Shown piece by piece: positions 35,182 to 50,100 of a DNA stretch of 64,000 nucleotides. The notes under the pieces were generated by a model, which ran no database searches, was not told the DNA's origin, and saw nothing but the letters and a program-made list of their open reading frames with translations. Position numbers and translations under genes: made by a program. Origin of the DNA: Mytilisepta virgata (lineage: Eukaryota > Mollusca > Bivalvia > Mytilida > Mytilidae); contig CM051519.1 in assembly GCA_028015205.1 (NCBI GenBank), positions 38,917,979-38,981,978 of the forward strand. The letters run 5' to 3'. How positions within the stretch are numbered: the first letter of the stretch is position 1; the number at the start of each line of letters is the position of its first letter.

Positions 35182-38100
35182 TCACTTTCTTCTTCCCTTT
35201 CGGAAACTACGATCTGTATGAACTACTCCTCCATCTTCATCGTATCCCAGAAGTCTTCTTAATTTTGTGATTTCCTGTTTGTATCTGAAAAATATGGAAA
35301 TAACACATAATGAAACAGAAAATCAATACATTTTTATTTCGCTTATTGCACCATATAAATCTGATAAAAAGTGATAACAAATAACTACATGGCCATTTAA
35401 AATTAACTAGTACATTTTCATCCCTGTCTGCCCCCAATTTTTGTCCTTACAGACTTTTTTCTGGTCTGTTCCAGAAACTGGATGAAAAAAATGTTTTTAG
35501 GAAATCTTTAGTAATTATTTCATGATTGAACCTGTCCCATGATAAAGAAAATAAAAATTAAATTCCTCCCAACTGCCCAATTTGTCTTGGTAAGGATGGA
35601 TGGATTTCTATAATGTAAGGGAATACAATACAGTAAATGTCCTGTACTGATTTTTTGGTGAAAATTTACCATATTGTCATATTTTTGTATATACTTCATG
35701 TAACGCCAAGGAAAACATAGCTTCATGACTTATTTTAAAGATATCGGAGTTTGATTTTGGTATATTTGAGTCAAAGACCCTTAATTTTTCATTTTACAAA
35801 GAATTCAATAATTTTTAACGAAAAAGATAACTTCACCAGGTCTTTTGTAAAATATTCAAAAATTCATATACAAGGTTCTCTGATAAATAATTGGTGTAAA
35901 AGATAGAAAAATTAATTCTGAAATTATGCAAATTTTGAACAAATAAGGAATATTGATGATCATTGAGTCTACTGATTTTTTCTTTAAATTTTAATATAAT
36001 TATCTTGAATTAAAGGAATCTTGTTTGCAAAGGGAAAAAATGGGGGTCCAAGTTTAATTGGCCTATCCATAAGTTATTTGTCCTCACTTACTGCAACAAT
36101 GAGGACTCATTTGTGGTTGGCCCTTTAGTGTATCGTGTGTAATTAAAGTTTAGAGTACATTTTTTATAGCTATACCTAACAAGATGGTGATCTATGTAAT
36201 CCTGGCTTTCTTTAAGCTGTTCTTTCAACATAGAATTTTCACTCAAAAGTTTAGCTCGTTCATCTTCTAACTGTCGTTGTGTGTTTAATGTATATTCTCT
36301 CAACTGTTTACGTAAAGCTGCCCATGTCTCAGCAGGTTTCTCCCCAGGTCTGAAATATGACAAAATTAGTTTATATAATATTATAAACAGAATAACATCT
36401 TGTCATATAAACTGATAAAAACAATACAATGCTGATACAATATCCTATTTTTGAGTACTGTAATTTTTCTAATTTTTTCATCATCTATTTTTGAGAAAAT
36501 TTGAATAAATGGACAAAAAATGAAGCTTTTGTTGGCCTGGGACCATTGTTGATTTCTAAAAGATTGACATGTGAGTATAACAACAAGAAATGAAAGTCTA
36601 TACTGGTAGAATTGTTGCTTAAGTTGTTTTTAATGATTTAATCATCAATATTCACAAAAATCAAAATGATGACAAACTTCAAATGACCTGCCATGTTTTG
36701 ACGTGAGGGCAACATATGATGATAATCCAGACTTGAAATGGGTCCAACTAAATATTTATATGATTTATTTCATTTTGTCTTTATTTAAAAAAATCCATGT
36801 CAGTTACACTTGCTACTTTAAAGAAATAGACTTATGAAATAAAAATTGTTTAATCTTGTTATGTTAATTTAAATTTATTCCTTGAATATAACATAATTAT
36901 ACCGCATTTGATATATAGTTGTTACGATATTAACCCAAATTCCACGTAAAAAAAAACATATTTTGGATGAATAAACTTATTTGTTAAAAAGGAGTTGAAG
37001 ACTCCGCAATAAACCGAAGTAGTTTTGTTCTTGAATAATGTTCAAAATCCTGACTTAACGATGATTGCTACTTAACATTTTGTAAATGACAAAAAATTGA
37101 GATTTTAAGAATTTCTCAATTTCCATGAAATTAAAAAAAGATATGAAAAATTAGGTTGACAGAGAAATTTGGGTATTCAATTAGACTAATTGAAAGAAAG
37201 TCAAGTTTTTGACAAAACATCAGGCTAAACAACTTATCAAAAATAGAATTTATTAAATCACCTGAATCCACAGAAACTTGACCTGGAACATTTTTATCTT
37301 CTAGAATTTCTCTTATTTTCAAAACATGACAAATATTTTTGAACTAATAAGTTACTAGTACTTACTTGATTGAAAAGTCTTCCTTTTCATCTGATACACC
37401 AAACTGTTAAATTTATAAGAACTGATTTTTATTACACAATCTTCGTGAATGTATCAAATGTAATGCTGTAGTAGCAAACACAAAACATTAAATTATAAAA
37501 TGTGATAAAATTTCTTTCTTGTTAGCTTGAAAAAAAAGCCAAATAACTGGAAGGTTTAACTATTTTATTCATCAAAGTTCATTATTTTCAGAACAAGAAA
37601 TGAGTTGTCAAATCAAAATCAAACTGGATTTTCTTTTGTTACTGTTTTGAGCCACCCCACCCATGTGTAGCATTTCAAGAAACTATAAAAACTAGAATTT
37701 TGTTGGAAAACCAATTTAATCAGCTGTGAACTGAAATCCTTTAGAGTCATATTTAAGATTGATTGATGAATGGATGGATTATTGTTTAAAGTCTAGTGGC
37801 AATTATATAAAATGTATATCAGGGCAAAAAAATTTTGATATGACATGAATATAAACCCTGCTTCATACTACTAGGCTGACATGCTAATCTAGATTTTTGC
37901 TAGTTCACAAGGAAGACATATCACCTCATCCTAAAGACACATAATACTGACTCTGAGCCAACAAGTGTTTGCTCTTACTCATAGATCCTGCGTGTTTGTA
38001 GGAGAAGCAGCAAATACCAATTTTAAAGACTTTGGTTTGACCCAACCATGGATCAAACCCGAAAATTTTAATGGATGGATGGATTATTGTTTCACGTCCA

Positions 38101-41100
38101 GTGGCAATTATTTAATGTATATCAGGACAAGAAAATGTTGACCTATGAAAATGAACCATGCTTTGTACTAGACCAAAACGGTGAGCCAGATTTTAAATGT
38201 CACCCCACATGGACACACATTATAATGACTCTGAGCCAAAAACCAACCAGTCCTGTGCTCTTGCTCCTAGATGTCATGTGCTTGGCTGAGATAGCAGCAA
38301 ATACCTATTTTAATGTCTTTGGTTTGACCCGGCCAGGGATCGAACCCTCGACCTTACACACTTGAGGCGATCACACTACCAGGATACCACAGAAGCGATA
38401 TATTTATGATTGATAAAGTACATGTAATAGCCTACACAAACATTGTCAGAGTTACAATGAATAAAGGCATAAAAAAATCCTGAATTGAGATTGTTTCTTT
38501 ATGTGCAATAAAGTATACCTTTATTTTTACAGTATCAAGCTTTTTCCTTAATTCATTATTTGTAGTCTTCAGTCTAGTTATCTCCCTTAGATTTGCAGAA
38601 TCTATTTCTGACTCATTCAGCTTTAGCTCTGTTTCATCTGGTCCCATGTCTATATCATCTAATCCTCTCTGTTCACATTGTAATCTGAGATTTCTGCAAC
38701 AGAAAACAAAATTTGTATTGCCTTGAGGAAACCACCATAAGATGATAAAACTATCTTAAATCACATAAAATGGTGTATTTGTATTAGATATAATATTAGT
38801 ATATTGGGCAAGATTCAGATAAAATCTTAATACAAAATCCACATATGGACATGACAAAAATAAAGCAAATGAAGAGTGATTTTATTGCTGTTCTTCATCT
38901 TGAAGCCTTCCACATGAGAAAAATCTCACATGTCTTTGAAAGTTCCAGACACTCTTTTGAGCATAAGTTTTTATCTAATATTGGTCATATCACATTAGTA
39001 CTATAGGGTTATTGCACAAATTCTGGGAAATATTGTCCCGAGTAGAATGTTATATTGCATGAGATTGTCTATGAGGACAATATTTTCCAATTTCTTGCAA
39101 TAATCCTTTTATTGTATGGCAACACCACCCAGATCATTGCATGCTAATTTTTGGTTCTGTTCTATAGGGGAATATTACGTTGCTATACAATAAATTGTTT
39201 CTTTTTCTATCTGCAAATTACATAAACAGAGAAACAGAACACATAAAAAATATTCAAATTTACCATACTAAATGATGTGGCCTAAAAAATAATCAGTATA
39301 TAAATTTCAGTCAAAATGACTTAAAGAATCTTGAATAAAAAATTATACAAAATATTTATTGTGTATTCTTTTACCTATAGTGTATTAATAGCTCTTCATA
39401 TTTGTGAAGTAAAGCTTTCTTGTTTTCTCTGTACTGCTGGGCTGCCATACTAAGTTGTTCCTCACGTTCCTTGTGGGCCTTTGTAATGTCTTTTAACATG
39501 TTATCAACATATTCCCTCATATGTACGGATTGTCTGGCATCTGGTCCTGATCCTTTGTCCACATATTCCTGTAGAAATATTTAATTTATATTAAACACTA
39601 ACTTTATGAAAAACATATAAACTATGTTAGAAATGATAAATTCTTAAAAGAAATACCTTCATCCATCAAAAATTCAAGCAAAGAAACAGCTTTCACATTT
39701 ACTTTGTCTTAGAAGATGAATTTCCAGCAGATTTGTCTTTTTCTCTATTAATAAAATTTACCTTATAAAAGCTTTTTATAATAATAAAATGAAACACATT
39801 TTGAGAGTTCAATGTTTTCTAAAAAGAAAATCACTATAGAAGACTTACAGTTTAACTTCAAATATCTTAATTCTAGTGATTGGCCACCCTTAATATTATT
39901 AATTTGCAAATGGGTGTTAAACATAAGTTAATCATTATACCTGTTTGGTCATGAAGCATAAATTATTATTTTAAGATGATATTCTGAAAACCTTTCAAAT
40001 GGAATCTTTATCAGCTTTTTAAAAAAGTATATTTTAATTTTTAGAAAAATCTATTAAATGCAGAAGTTGTGTAAAAAATAAAATTTTCCTTGTTTGAGAA
40101 ATCTACCAAATGCAAAATTTATTCCTATACATTAAATTTACATACTGCAATATCCTCAACATATTTGATAAGTCTGGCTCTATAATCCTCTCCTAAATCT
40201 TTTACTTTATGGTGCATTCTGTTGTTAGATACCTCTAACTGTTCCTTCTCACCTCTGGCAATTATCAGGGCCTATAAATATTATTAGAAAATTTTCAGCT
40301 TAGTTAAACATTCGGAATAAACAAATTTCTGAAATATACAAATACTATGAAGCCTAGAAATTTGTCTGTATTTATATGAGTAAAAAACTTTACACAAATT
40401 CATTACAAACCTGTATATAAAGGGAAACCATGTTTCCAAGCAAATGTGCCCTTTATACAGATGTTAATTTTACATGTACAAGTTTTGTTCATAAGGGTGA
40501 TGTTTTCACAGTGCCCTTTACAGACAGTAATATGCTCCATTGTGTATAGAGGTGCCCTTTAAAACAGGTTTGACTGTATAGGTAATTTTGTTTTAAGTTA
40601 GCTAATTTGCAACAAACATATCCAATGGATCTTAAAAAGGCAGCTGAATTTCATCTGCAATCACAATTTTTCGAAATGATTTTAATTACAATTTGCTTTT
40701 CTTAAGGTAGATCAGTACTAATATTTTTGGCAGATAGATTTTCCTAATTTTTTCCAGGTAGGATGTTAGATGGATATAATTTGAAATTTCAATTTAAAAA
40801 ACATAGGTCACCATTCTTGATTTTGAGATAATTGAGTCTTAATGTAGGTAAATTTTATATAGATTATATAGAGAAAATTCGAATTTCTTGTACAATAAAA
40901 AAACTGGCAGATAGAATTTTTTTATAAAATTGTGAAAAGAACACTTATCTGACATGCTTTCAAAAGAAAAATTGGGGTTACCGGTCATTTTTTCTTGCTA
41001 TTTCCCAAAAACTAAAATTTCCTTTACATTATAAAAATTTCTGCCAATTATCTCCCCTGAAAATTTCCCTTACATTTCATTAGAAAAAATTCTGCCAATT

Positions 41101-44100
41101 ATCTCCCCTGAAAATTTCCTTTTACATTTCTTTAGAAAAGTTCCAACAATTATCTCCCCTGAAAAAAGGGTTCTTTTCAGAATGAAATTTTGTAATTTTG
41201 CTATATATTCATTTTTGTCATTTTTTTTTCTAAATAAGCTTAAGATATAAATTTTACATTATATCAAATACTACTTCGTCGTCAAAAACATATATTTACA
41301 TACACATTTGCAAGATGCCAGAAAAAGATGCTCAATGTATTAGGTATGATCTACCTTAAAATGGAAGATGCAAACCCAAAAGTAAATGTATTTACTTATA
41401 CTTTTGTATGAGACACCATTCTTTTGGGTCCAAACAACTATCCACCTCTATTCAATAGAAATAATTCTAATAATAAATGCCTTACTGCATTAAGTTCAGC
41501 TATCCTTCGTTGCCTATCTCTAGCTAAGTTTCTTGACTCTTGTACTTCTTTCTGCATTAATGTACTGAAATATAAAGCAATAGTATAACATCTTCTGATT
41601 ATTTAACTATTTTCAGTCTGTCATTCCATAAATTAAATTTTGTCTACTAAGTTTTAACCTCAAACTAATTGCAACAGAAAATATTTTAGTTCTAATCTAT
41701 AGCATTAAGCCCCAAATATACACAGAAAAAAGTCCCATAAAATCTAACATGAGGAAAACTCAAAATCAGCATTTTTAATTTCCTATGGAAATTAACATTG
41801 GAAAGGGGAGATAACTCTGCAAAAATGAGTCTTTTTTGTCAGTTTTTGGTTAATTTTCTTAAAATTCATGTAAAGTATGATACTTTGACGGGGTTATAAG
41901 TTCGTATTTGACTATATTATATAATCTCCTGCTCATGAAATGTACAAAACCGAAAGTTATGGGTATTTTTATTTTTTTTGCGCATTTTTCATTAAAGAAA
42001 TTGCAAATTTGTGGCTTTGTGACCATTTTGAAAAAATAATATGAAAAATTGGTATTGCTTATATCTGTAAATTATATTTGATCAGCATCTACCTTGTTTA
42101 AAGAAACTTTAAACCACAAAAAGAAGAATATATGCTTAATTATTTTTTTATTAAATTTGAGATTCTTTACCTTGACAAGTTGAAAATTTAATAAATGGTC
42201 AACTAATGAATTACGAAATCTAGGTTGTAGCTTGATAAAAGATATGAAAAAACTTTAGAGTTGTTTGTTATACTCTAAAGACGGCTAAAATATCAAGAAT
42301 CAATACATTCTGCTGAATAGAAGCGGTAAAGTTATAATTTTGTATCAATTTTTATTGATATTTCTGCCTTTTTTACAGAGTTATCTCCCATTTTCAATGC
42401 CAATGTCCATAGGAATTTTAAAATCATGATATTTTAATCTTCCTCAAGTTAGATTTTTTGGGACTTTTTTCTGTGTATATTTGGGGTATAATGCTAAAGA
42501 TTAAAACTTAAAAATCTTCTTTTGCAATTACTTTAAGGTTAGGGTCAAATTTATGCTAGATTGACTGGACTATACTGTTCTACTGTATCGTAATGATGAA
42601 GATGTCCTATGTTTGAATTTTGAAAAAAAAAATTGGGACCTGATTTAAAAGGGATGAATGTAACTTTGTTTTCGGTATATTTGAAATAACCTCAATACAC
42701 ATGGTGTAAACTTCAAAATAAGCCACTGAAAGGGTTATTTAGTGTGAATCAGAATATCAATATCAACATTTTATTTCCAATCACACGATTCAGGTTATTT
42801 CAAATTGAATGAAAAAATGAATTCAAAGCGGGTGTCAAAATGCCTAAGTCATCAGGGGGATTTTGAAATTTTCACATAAGAAGCAAATACTGTTTTGAAA
42901 ATTATAAAAGTTACTGGATCCAAAATGTCATTATGGCAAAACATGGATCTGGGGTTAATGTATTTTAATACTTATATATTATACAAAAAGCAAATGAACA
43001 ACACTTTTATCACTGTTTTTCATCATCATGAAATCCCCTATCAGGTTTTCAATAATGTGTTAAAAGCTCACACACTCATGATGGGGAATGATGTTGACAA
43101 ATATTTTAATACAACATCTTACATAAAATCAATGTTAAATGAACAACATATCAGCAATTTATGACATTAAAATATTATTAAACTGAAATTTTCACTCTGG
43201 TATTAGACCACTTCCCAACAACACCGGATTTTAATAATTGGCAGCATTATTTTATAACTTACTTATCGTTACTGGTTAAAAATATCTATTTGTTCGTTTT
43301 GCTAGGTTGCAAGAAATTTAAATCAAAACTTGATGCATGCAAATATTCAAAGAAAATATTATTAACTCCTAAAATCTTACACTCTAGTCTCTAATCTTTG
43401 ATGTTCATCTCCATATTCTTTCTTCAGTCTATCCATGTCTTTCTCATATCGTTTTCTGTTTGTAAACAACTGTAATAAAGAAATTCAGACTGCCACTATA
43501 TATATATTTGCGATTTGTTGTTACTTTTGTTGAATTTTTGTTTCTAGGCCACTTGGTGTTTGTCTAGTGGAGCGTGAGCTGTTTCTCCTAGTTGAAGATG
43601 AAACAACTCCTAGATATAATAATTTTTTTTTCACGTGCTTAATCCTATGGGATGCAGCCTCCAAATCCTTAATTTTCCGAAGAAAACTATATTTATTACT
43701 AATATCAGGTAAGCCTAAAAGATATGACAATGATGATGATTTCAGTCAGGACCATCAAAAGTTGTGTTACTTTTTTAGAAAATAATGACATTATGTTAGC
43801 TTTGGCTAATGATAATATTTTCAGTGGCAGGCTTTTAGGCTCATGACAAAATAACTTGCAGTCTAATCCTTTTTACTCTCCTAAAAAAAGAATGACTTAC
43901 AGTGTTTCTCTGTCTCATTAAAATAATTGAACTTACTGTGTTTTCAACATTTTTTCTGTCTCCTTGTGATCCTAAAATTTCATCTGCCTAAAATCACAGA
44001 CACCATATAATAAATTATGTATAGTCACAACTGCTTGTTGTTCTTAAAAATAACATTTCTGTGATTAAAATGTTTATCATTAAAATATTGTTTTCTTTTC

Positions 44101-47100
44101 ATAGTTACTAACTTATGTGATTGTGGATAGTAAATCAGGCTTTTCATTGAACACTCGAGTAGGGTATGCTTAGCTATGTAAGCAGTTACAGCTGTTGATC
44201 AATCTGCTATAGCAAGTTTTACCTTCAGAATTCCCCAGGAATTTTAGATGCATATACTTCTTGTTTTGTACAAATTTTGAGTTTCAATGAACACTAAAGT
44301 ATTTGTTCAAGTTTAAAAATAAATTCAAAATTAAGAAAAAAAAAAATTAAAAGCAGATGTTTATATTATTACAAAATGATAGCACACATATAGATTCTAC
44401 AAAAATGACCAGTTGATTATGAAATTTATCAACTAGATTTCATTTTTAAACTTTGAGACTTGTCCAGGCAGTTTGAAAAAAATGAAAATTCAATTATCGA
44501 AAGTGGATAAATTTCATAATTAACACATGCATCAAAAGTTTTAGAAAATTTTTCTCTAATGAATATTTAAAACTCTGAGAGGTCTTCCAAACATTTTCTG
44601 GCAGAAAATTTCACGAGCATTTAACCAACGTGTGATGATATCAAATTTATCAAATGGGTCAAGAGATGTATAAATGGGCACAGAATTCGAGAAAGAATGA
44701 TATCCATCACACAGTCAAAGTTCTTTAATATATTCATTAGTCATAAATTTTGTTGTTTCCAGGAAAATAGTAATTATTGTCAAAATCACAGGTTTCTTCT
44801 GATGGAAAATTACTTCATCAACCCATTGAATGATTCTACTTTACCATTTAGGGCCCTACAACGGCAACATAAAGTTTGAATTCCCAAATGGAGATAAAAC
44901 AATGTTTTGCTGGATGTTACAGTTTAGAAATGAGTATGTGATTGTAAATATAACACTAGTCACTAAAGCATTTGTCACTATGATTGGTGTTGTACAAGCA
45001 ACTGATTAGATTGGCACTGAATAAGCACATATGTCCGTAATGATGATCTGGGTGACTTGAAACTGACGGGATGAATAGTTAGCGAAAGTTTGATGTTTAG
45101 GGGACCCATTTTAAAATTTTAGAATCATCCCTGCAACCATAAATGTGACAAAATTCATATCATATTACCATATAAATAATATTATAATATCTGACCATAT
45201 TTTTACACAGTATCTATATTCATATGTGTGTACATCTCTATATTTATTTGAAAATTTCTGAAAACATTAAAACAAACCTTTATTTTTCCTGATGAGTTTT
45301 TGATGACAATAGCTTTAACTCTACTGATTTCAGCATCAGGATCGCCCAATCCATGGTCACTGTCAGATAACGCTTGAATTTGTTTCATCAATGTAGCTTT
45401 GGCATTTACCAGGTTCAGTAACTCTATGCTTAATTCTTCATTTCTCTTACTCTGAAAATTAGAAAGATTGTACATTAAAATGTTGATGTTAATAATGGTG
45501 TTCCTGTTTTGTTTCAACTACTGTGGATTCATTTATTTTCGTGGATACCAATTTTCGTGGATAGAGAAAAAAAGGCATTTCGTGGGATACCTAAATTTGT
45601 GGATTGCTGGCTTAGAAAAAAATAAAAAGTTGTTGAAATACTGAAATTCGTGGCCTGGCACATAATATATCATGAAAATACTGCGACAAAACGTGCCGAT
45701 CAGACTTTGATATTGTACAATAAAGTACTGATTTTAAGCGCTTATAAAACAAAGTCTAACAAACAGATTCTTCAAATTTTGAACCGAACAAAGCTTGTCA
45801 TGAATTTAAAAAGATTAACAATATCCGTAATTATTTACTTGTTAGGTTAATCAGGTGTGAAATATATATTGACAAAACTGCAATCACTTGTCACCAAATA
45901 CCTCGGGGCATATACATCCATATTTTTAATCCGATTACGATAATTTCAATAATTTATGCTTTATTATCTTTTTACAAGATGTTATTACTGTAATTTATGA
46001 GAAATTCTGTATTGTTTAGGCCTACTTAGGATTAATCTTTTTCTTGATTGTTTGAATAAAAAAAAAACGGAAGTGAATTCCGCGACAATTTACACAGTCA
46101 AAATATTTTTAAAGAACATTGTTTGAGCGTTTATATGTTACCAAAGACAAAATTACATGAAAAACTATCCTCTGTGGATATAACTGACTCATCATATGTC
46201 AATTGTAACAATGCAATTGTTCAATGTTGTCTCGGATAGATACATCAAAACTCCGTGGTTTCGAACTTGAGTGCAAAAAAAATTAATCTCAAGTAAAAAT
46301 ATTATTTTTCGTTGGATATTTAAATTCGTGGTTTACTGGGACCGACGAAAACCATGAAAATTGGTATACAACGAAATTTAATGAATCCACAGTAAATAGT
46401 TTTTACTCTATTTCAACACACTGGTTAATAATACATTGTATTTCATGTATATGTACCAAGCTGTACTTTAAAATAAAAATATCTATTTATCTATAAAATT
46501 AATTTTTTTAAAAACTGCATAATAACTTATCAAATATGTTTCTTGATTAAAAGAAATAATTACATATCTTTAGCCCTTTCTGAAAACTCATACGGGAATC
46601 ACTAATTATTGCAATCTGACTCTTAAAATTAAGATTTCTAGAAATTCCATTAGAGTTGTTTCCCTTGACATAAAGTTTGACAGTTGGCCACTGTGCATTT
46701 ATATTTAACTGCATCAGTTATATGAATATTTACAAGGTAAAAATGCTATATCAAAAACTTATGCAAAGCATAAATTTTGAATAAGGTTTTAAAATCTAAA
46801 CATTGCATAGATTACTTTAAAATGAACAGGGATAAAATAAATTCCTACCATTGAGAGTTTGTACATCAGCAAACCAGTAAACTTACTGTTAAGGGGAAAA
46901 ATATGCATGAAATTATAATTCTAGAGTTAAATAGTGATTTGGTATGAATTCTTAAAAAAGCTGTAATTCATAGATTTATCAGATATTTATTTGGGTGTTT
47001 TCAGTACAACAACAAAAACAATTCTTTACGTTAATTTCTACAGGAAGTAAAACCAGCACAAAATACAAAATCTGATCAGATTCATACATATATTTCATTT

Positions 47101-50100
47101 TATAAAAATTGATTTACACTATTTGAAGTACAATACCTCCTTCTCACTTTCTCTAACAAGAGCCAAGTAATTTGTTTTAAGAACCACATATTCATCAGCT
47201 AGATCTTTGCGATCTTTTTCCATTTCACTAAGCCTCTCTTTGGCATTTCTAGCTGACCTAGATAATTTATCTCTGTCTGCTTCAGCCTCCATTAAACTAT
47301 TTTCTAACATCAAAATCTGTAACAGAATATAAAATCATATGATGTGTATAGACAAGTCATTCTGGATTGTTATGCTTATAGACCTAAAGAGGACCACTTA
47401 CTCGAAATAAAAAAAGTGGATTTTAAAAATTAAAACTTCAGATAGTGATTTACTTAGAATAATTTGTCAATACAGAAAAGAATAATGAGAATCTATACAA
47501 TAAGAAAAGCTCTACTTCTCGAACTACCACCTCCCCAGAAACTCAGAACTAAAACATTTCCTAATATTAAGAAAACAAACCTTATTTGTGAGTTCAAACT
47601 TGGTAGCTTCGGTCTCTTCCCTTATCTTATTGTTTTCAATCTGCATCTCAACTAAAGACTGGGATACCTATAAAATATTGATCACAGTCCTAATGTGTAT
47701 TGATATTAATAATTAGAATATAAAAAAATTTCTTAGTAATATACACGGAATGAATACAAGACAAGCTGTCTGAGTGACATCAAACTAGATTTTCTTCTGT
47801 CACTGTGTTGGAGTTGTCTCCCCTGCTGATCACCCATCATACTTTCCATTTGAAAAATCCAGTTAAAAATGTGTGGTTTAAAAACTTCTATGCCACTGAA
47901 TTGTCCATTCTATCATTATATAATGAAGGAAAACCATTAAATTTGTTCAGGAAGACTTTAAAGGAGCTAGAAATCTAAATTCTATATCTTTTTCTAGTTT
48001 GTGAACAAAAAAATACAAAAAGCCACTTATTAGTTTGGCCCACAGTCCTAAAATAAGCAAGTTAAAATTCTACTACCTTTAATTTTTCCTCCTCTGTCAT
48101 CAGTAGTTGTTGAGATAGATCTGTCTTTGTATTTGCCATAGTACCAAACCTTAACTGTATTTGGTCTACTTTACTACGTAGTCTTTCATTGTCATCTTTT
48201 AGCTTCAACTAAAGTCACCACAATATTTGAAACAAACATGATTGTAAAATTATTTTGAAACAGGAATAAAAAATTTTTTAAAGCTGAAAGTGTTCTAGAT
48301 AAGTGTTATCTACATTAGGTATTATACAGATAAATTTCTTTATCAGCTGTGGTTCCTGTTTCTGGTTAAGGCTTACCATTTTTATTTGAAATCAGATAAG
48401 ACTTACAATTGCTATAATGGATTTAGAAAGAGTATAATGTCAAATTCACAACTGAAAAATTATATTTAGTGGTAAGACTTACATTTTCTGTTTCTAACTG
48501 TCTGATGGTTTCCTTGATGTCATTAAGATTGGAGACTTTTGTAGTCATCGTAGATGGTCCTATTCCACTCTGTTGTTGTAATTCTAAGATCTTAGCCCTG
48601 TACTGTGTTATCAGGTTCTAAAGTAGGAGAAATTGAATTCAGCTGATAAAAAAAAGACAGTTATCGCTGCAGGTTTAAGCATTTTGAAAAGATAAATTCA
48701 CATTATTAAGGGAGACCTCGGTGGCCGAGTGGTCTAGGTAGTTCGTCATGACTACTAATGATCAGAAGCCTGTCAACACTGAGGTTGTGAGTTCGAATCT
48801 CACTTGGGGTGGGGTGTGTTCAACTCCGATCTAAAATTGACAAGGATTGCCAATTTTACTACCGAAGGTCAGTGGTTCTCTCTGGGTACTCTGGCTTCCT
48901 CCACCAATAAAAACTGGACACCTCGAAATAGCCAAATGTGCTGAAAACGGCATAAAACCCCAACTAAACAAACAAACACATTATTAAGATCGAAAGTTAC
49001 GCACTGTTACACTATGATAATAAGCTAAACTTTCCTCCCCTGAAAATCTTTTACACATTAAGCTCACATGTTTAAACTTTATATTCTCTATAAAATACAT
49101 GTACATAAAAATATTTGTTAATGGTTATAAAATTTTTTGCTATTTTTTTGCTATTCTAAAACTGACTAATATAAAATCCAAAGTCACGAATGAACGGCTA
49201 TGTATACAAATATTCTATACATTTCTGCACTTCCTTGTTCTGCAATCAACGGACATAGTTTTCAAAATCGTCTACATATAAGTAATGTCAAGAAATACCA
49301 AAGGGATATTCGAAGAAGGAGAAAATCAAACCAACTGACAAACTCCGGAGAACAACATAAACAAGACCAAACCAATACAAGTACTACAATTAAAACTATA
49401 AATTCAAGTAGGTAATACATAAATGATTGCCATGTACTCCATTATGGTAATATTACCTGTGCATATGTGTCATTTACAACTGGAAAGTTTTTAACTTGTC
49501 CAACTCTGGTAGTAAAAGTTAATATTGAGGACAAAGTATCTGGATCAGCTTGTGGTGCCAGACACAATAAAGCTTTGGTTTTACAGTTTCCTCCTAATTC
49601 CTCCCTCAATAAATGGGTCAATTTGGAATCTCTGGAAAATGAAACTTTATTGAAACTTTTTTTCACATGGAAACAATTCTATTTTTTGTACACTACATTC
49701 TTCAGAAATTCATCTTTTAAATATAAATCTATAAATATACATTTTGGATAACAAAGAAACTGATCTTATTCTTTGAAAACAAGAAATGAGTTATAAATTG
49801 ACAGTAAACAAGGTTTGGATTCACTTGCCCAAATGCCTGATTTTATTATATGACGAAACTAATAACAGATTTTTCTGTAGGAAAACATTAAGTTAACAAA
49901 ACTTTCACTTATACAATGTCATAATTGTAGACCTTATATTTTATAAAAAAAAATAAAGTGAAAAGCCAAAAAATCTGTTCTGATGGAAATTTTTTAGGCA
50001 AATTATTATAAATTAATAAAACAAAACGCAGAGTAATAGTACTAGTTCAACTGAAAATTAACAGAAAGTTTTTTCAAATATTCCTAAATAACAACTTTTC

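Larger units (their letters stand above)
35182..48617 (-). other. CCDC78: Coiled-coil exons 7-20 of CCDC78
   Basis: Exons: 48483-48617, 48077-48208, 47581-47667, 47137-47316, 45278-45451, 43937-43987, 43381-43469, 41486-41564, 40146-40271, 39375-39568, 38519-38693, 37366-37403, 36176-36349, 35182-35284. The sequence is heptad-rich and charged, for example LRSKVDQIQLRFGTM, MEAEADRDKLSRSARNAKER, TLMQKEVQESRNLARDRQRR. Exon 11 holds SKRNEELSIELLNLVNAKAT, like the start of the human coil. Exon 16 carries the best-conserved block. Exon 18 is only 38 bases. The C-terminus is basic (SFRKGRRK). Exon 17 has two possible donors; the one at 38518 keeps frame. Confidence 0.85.
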
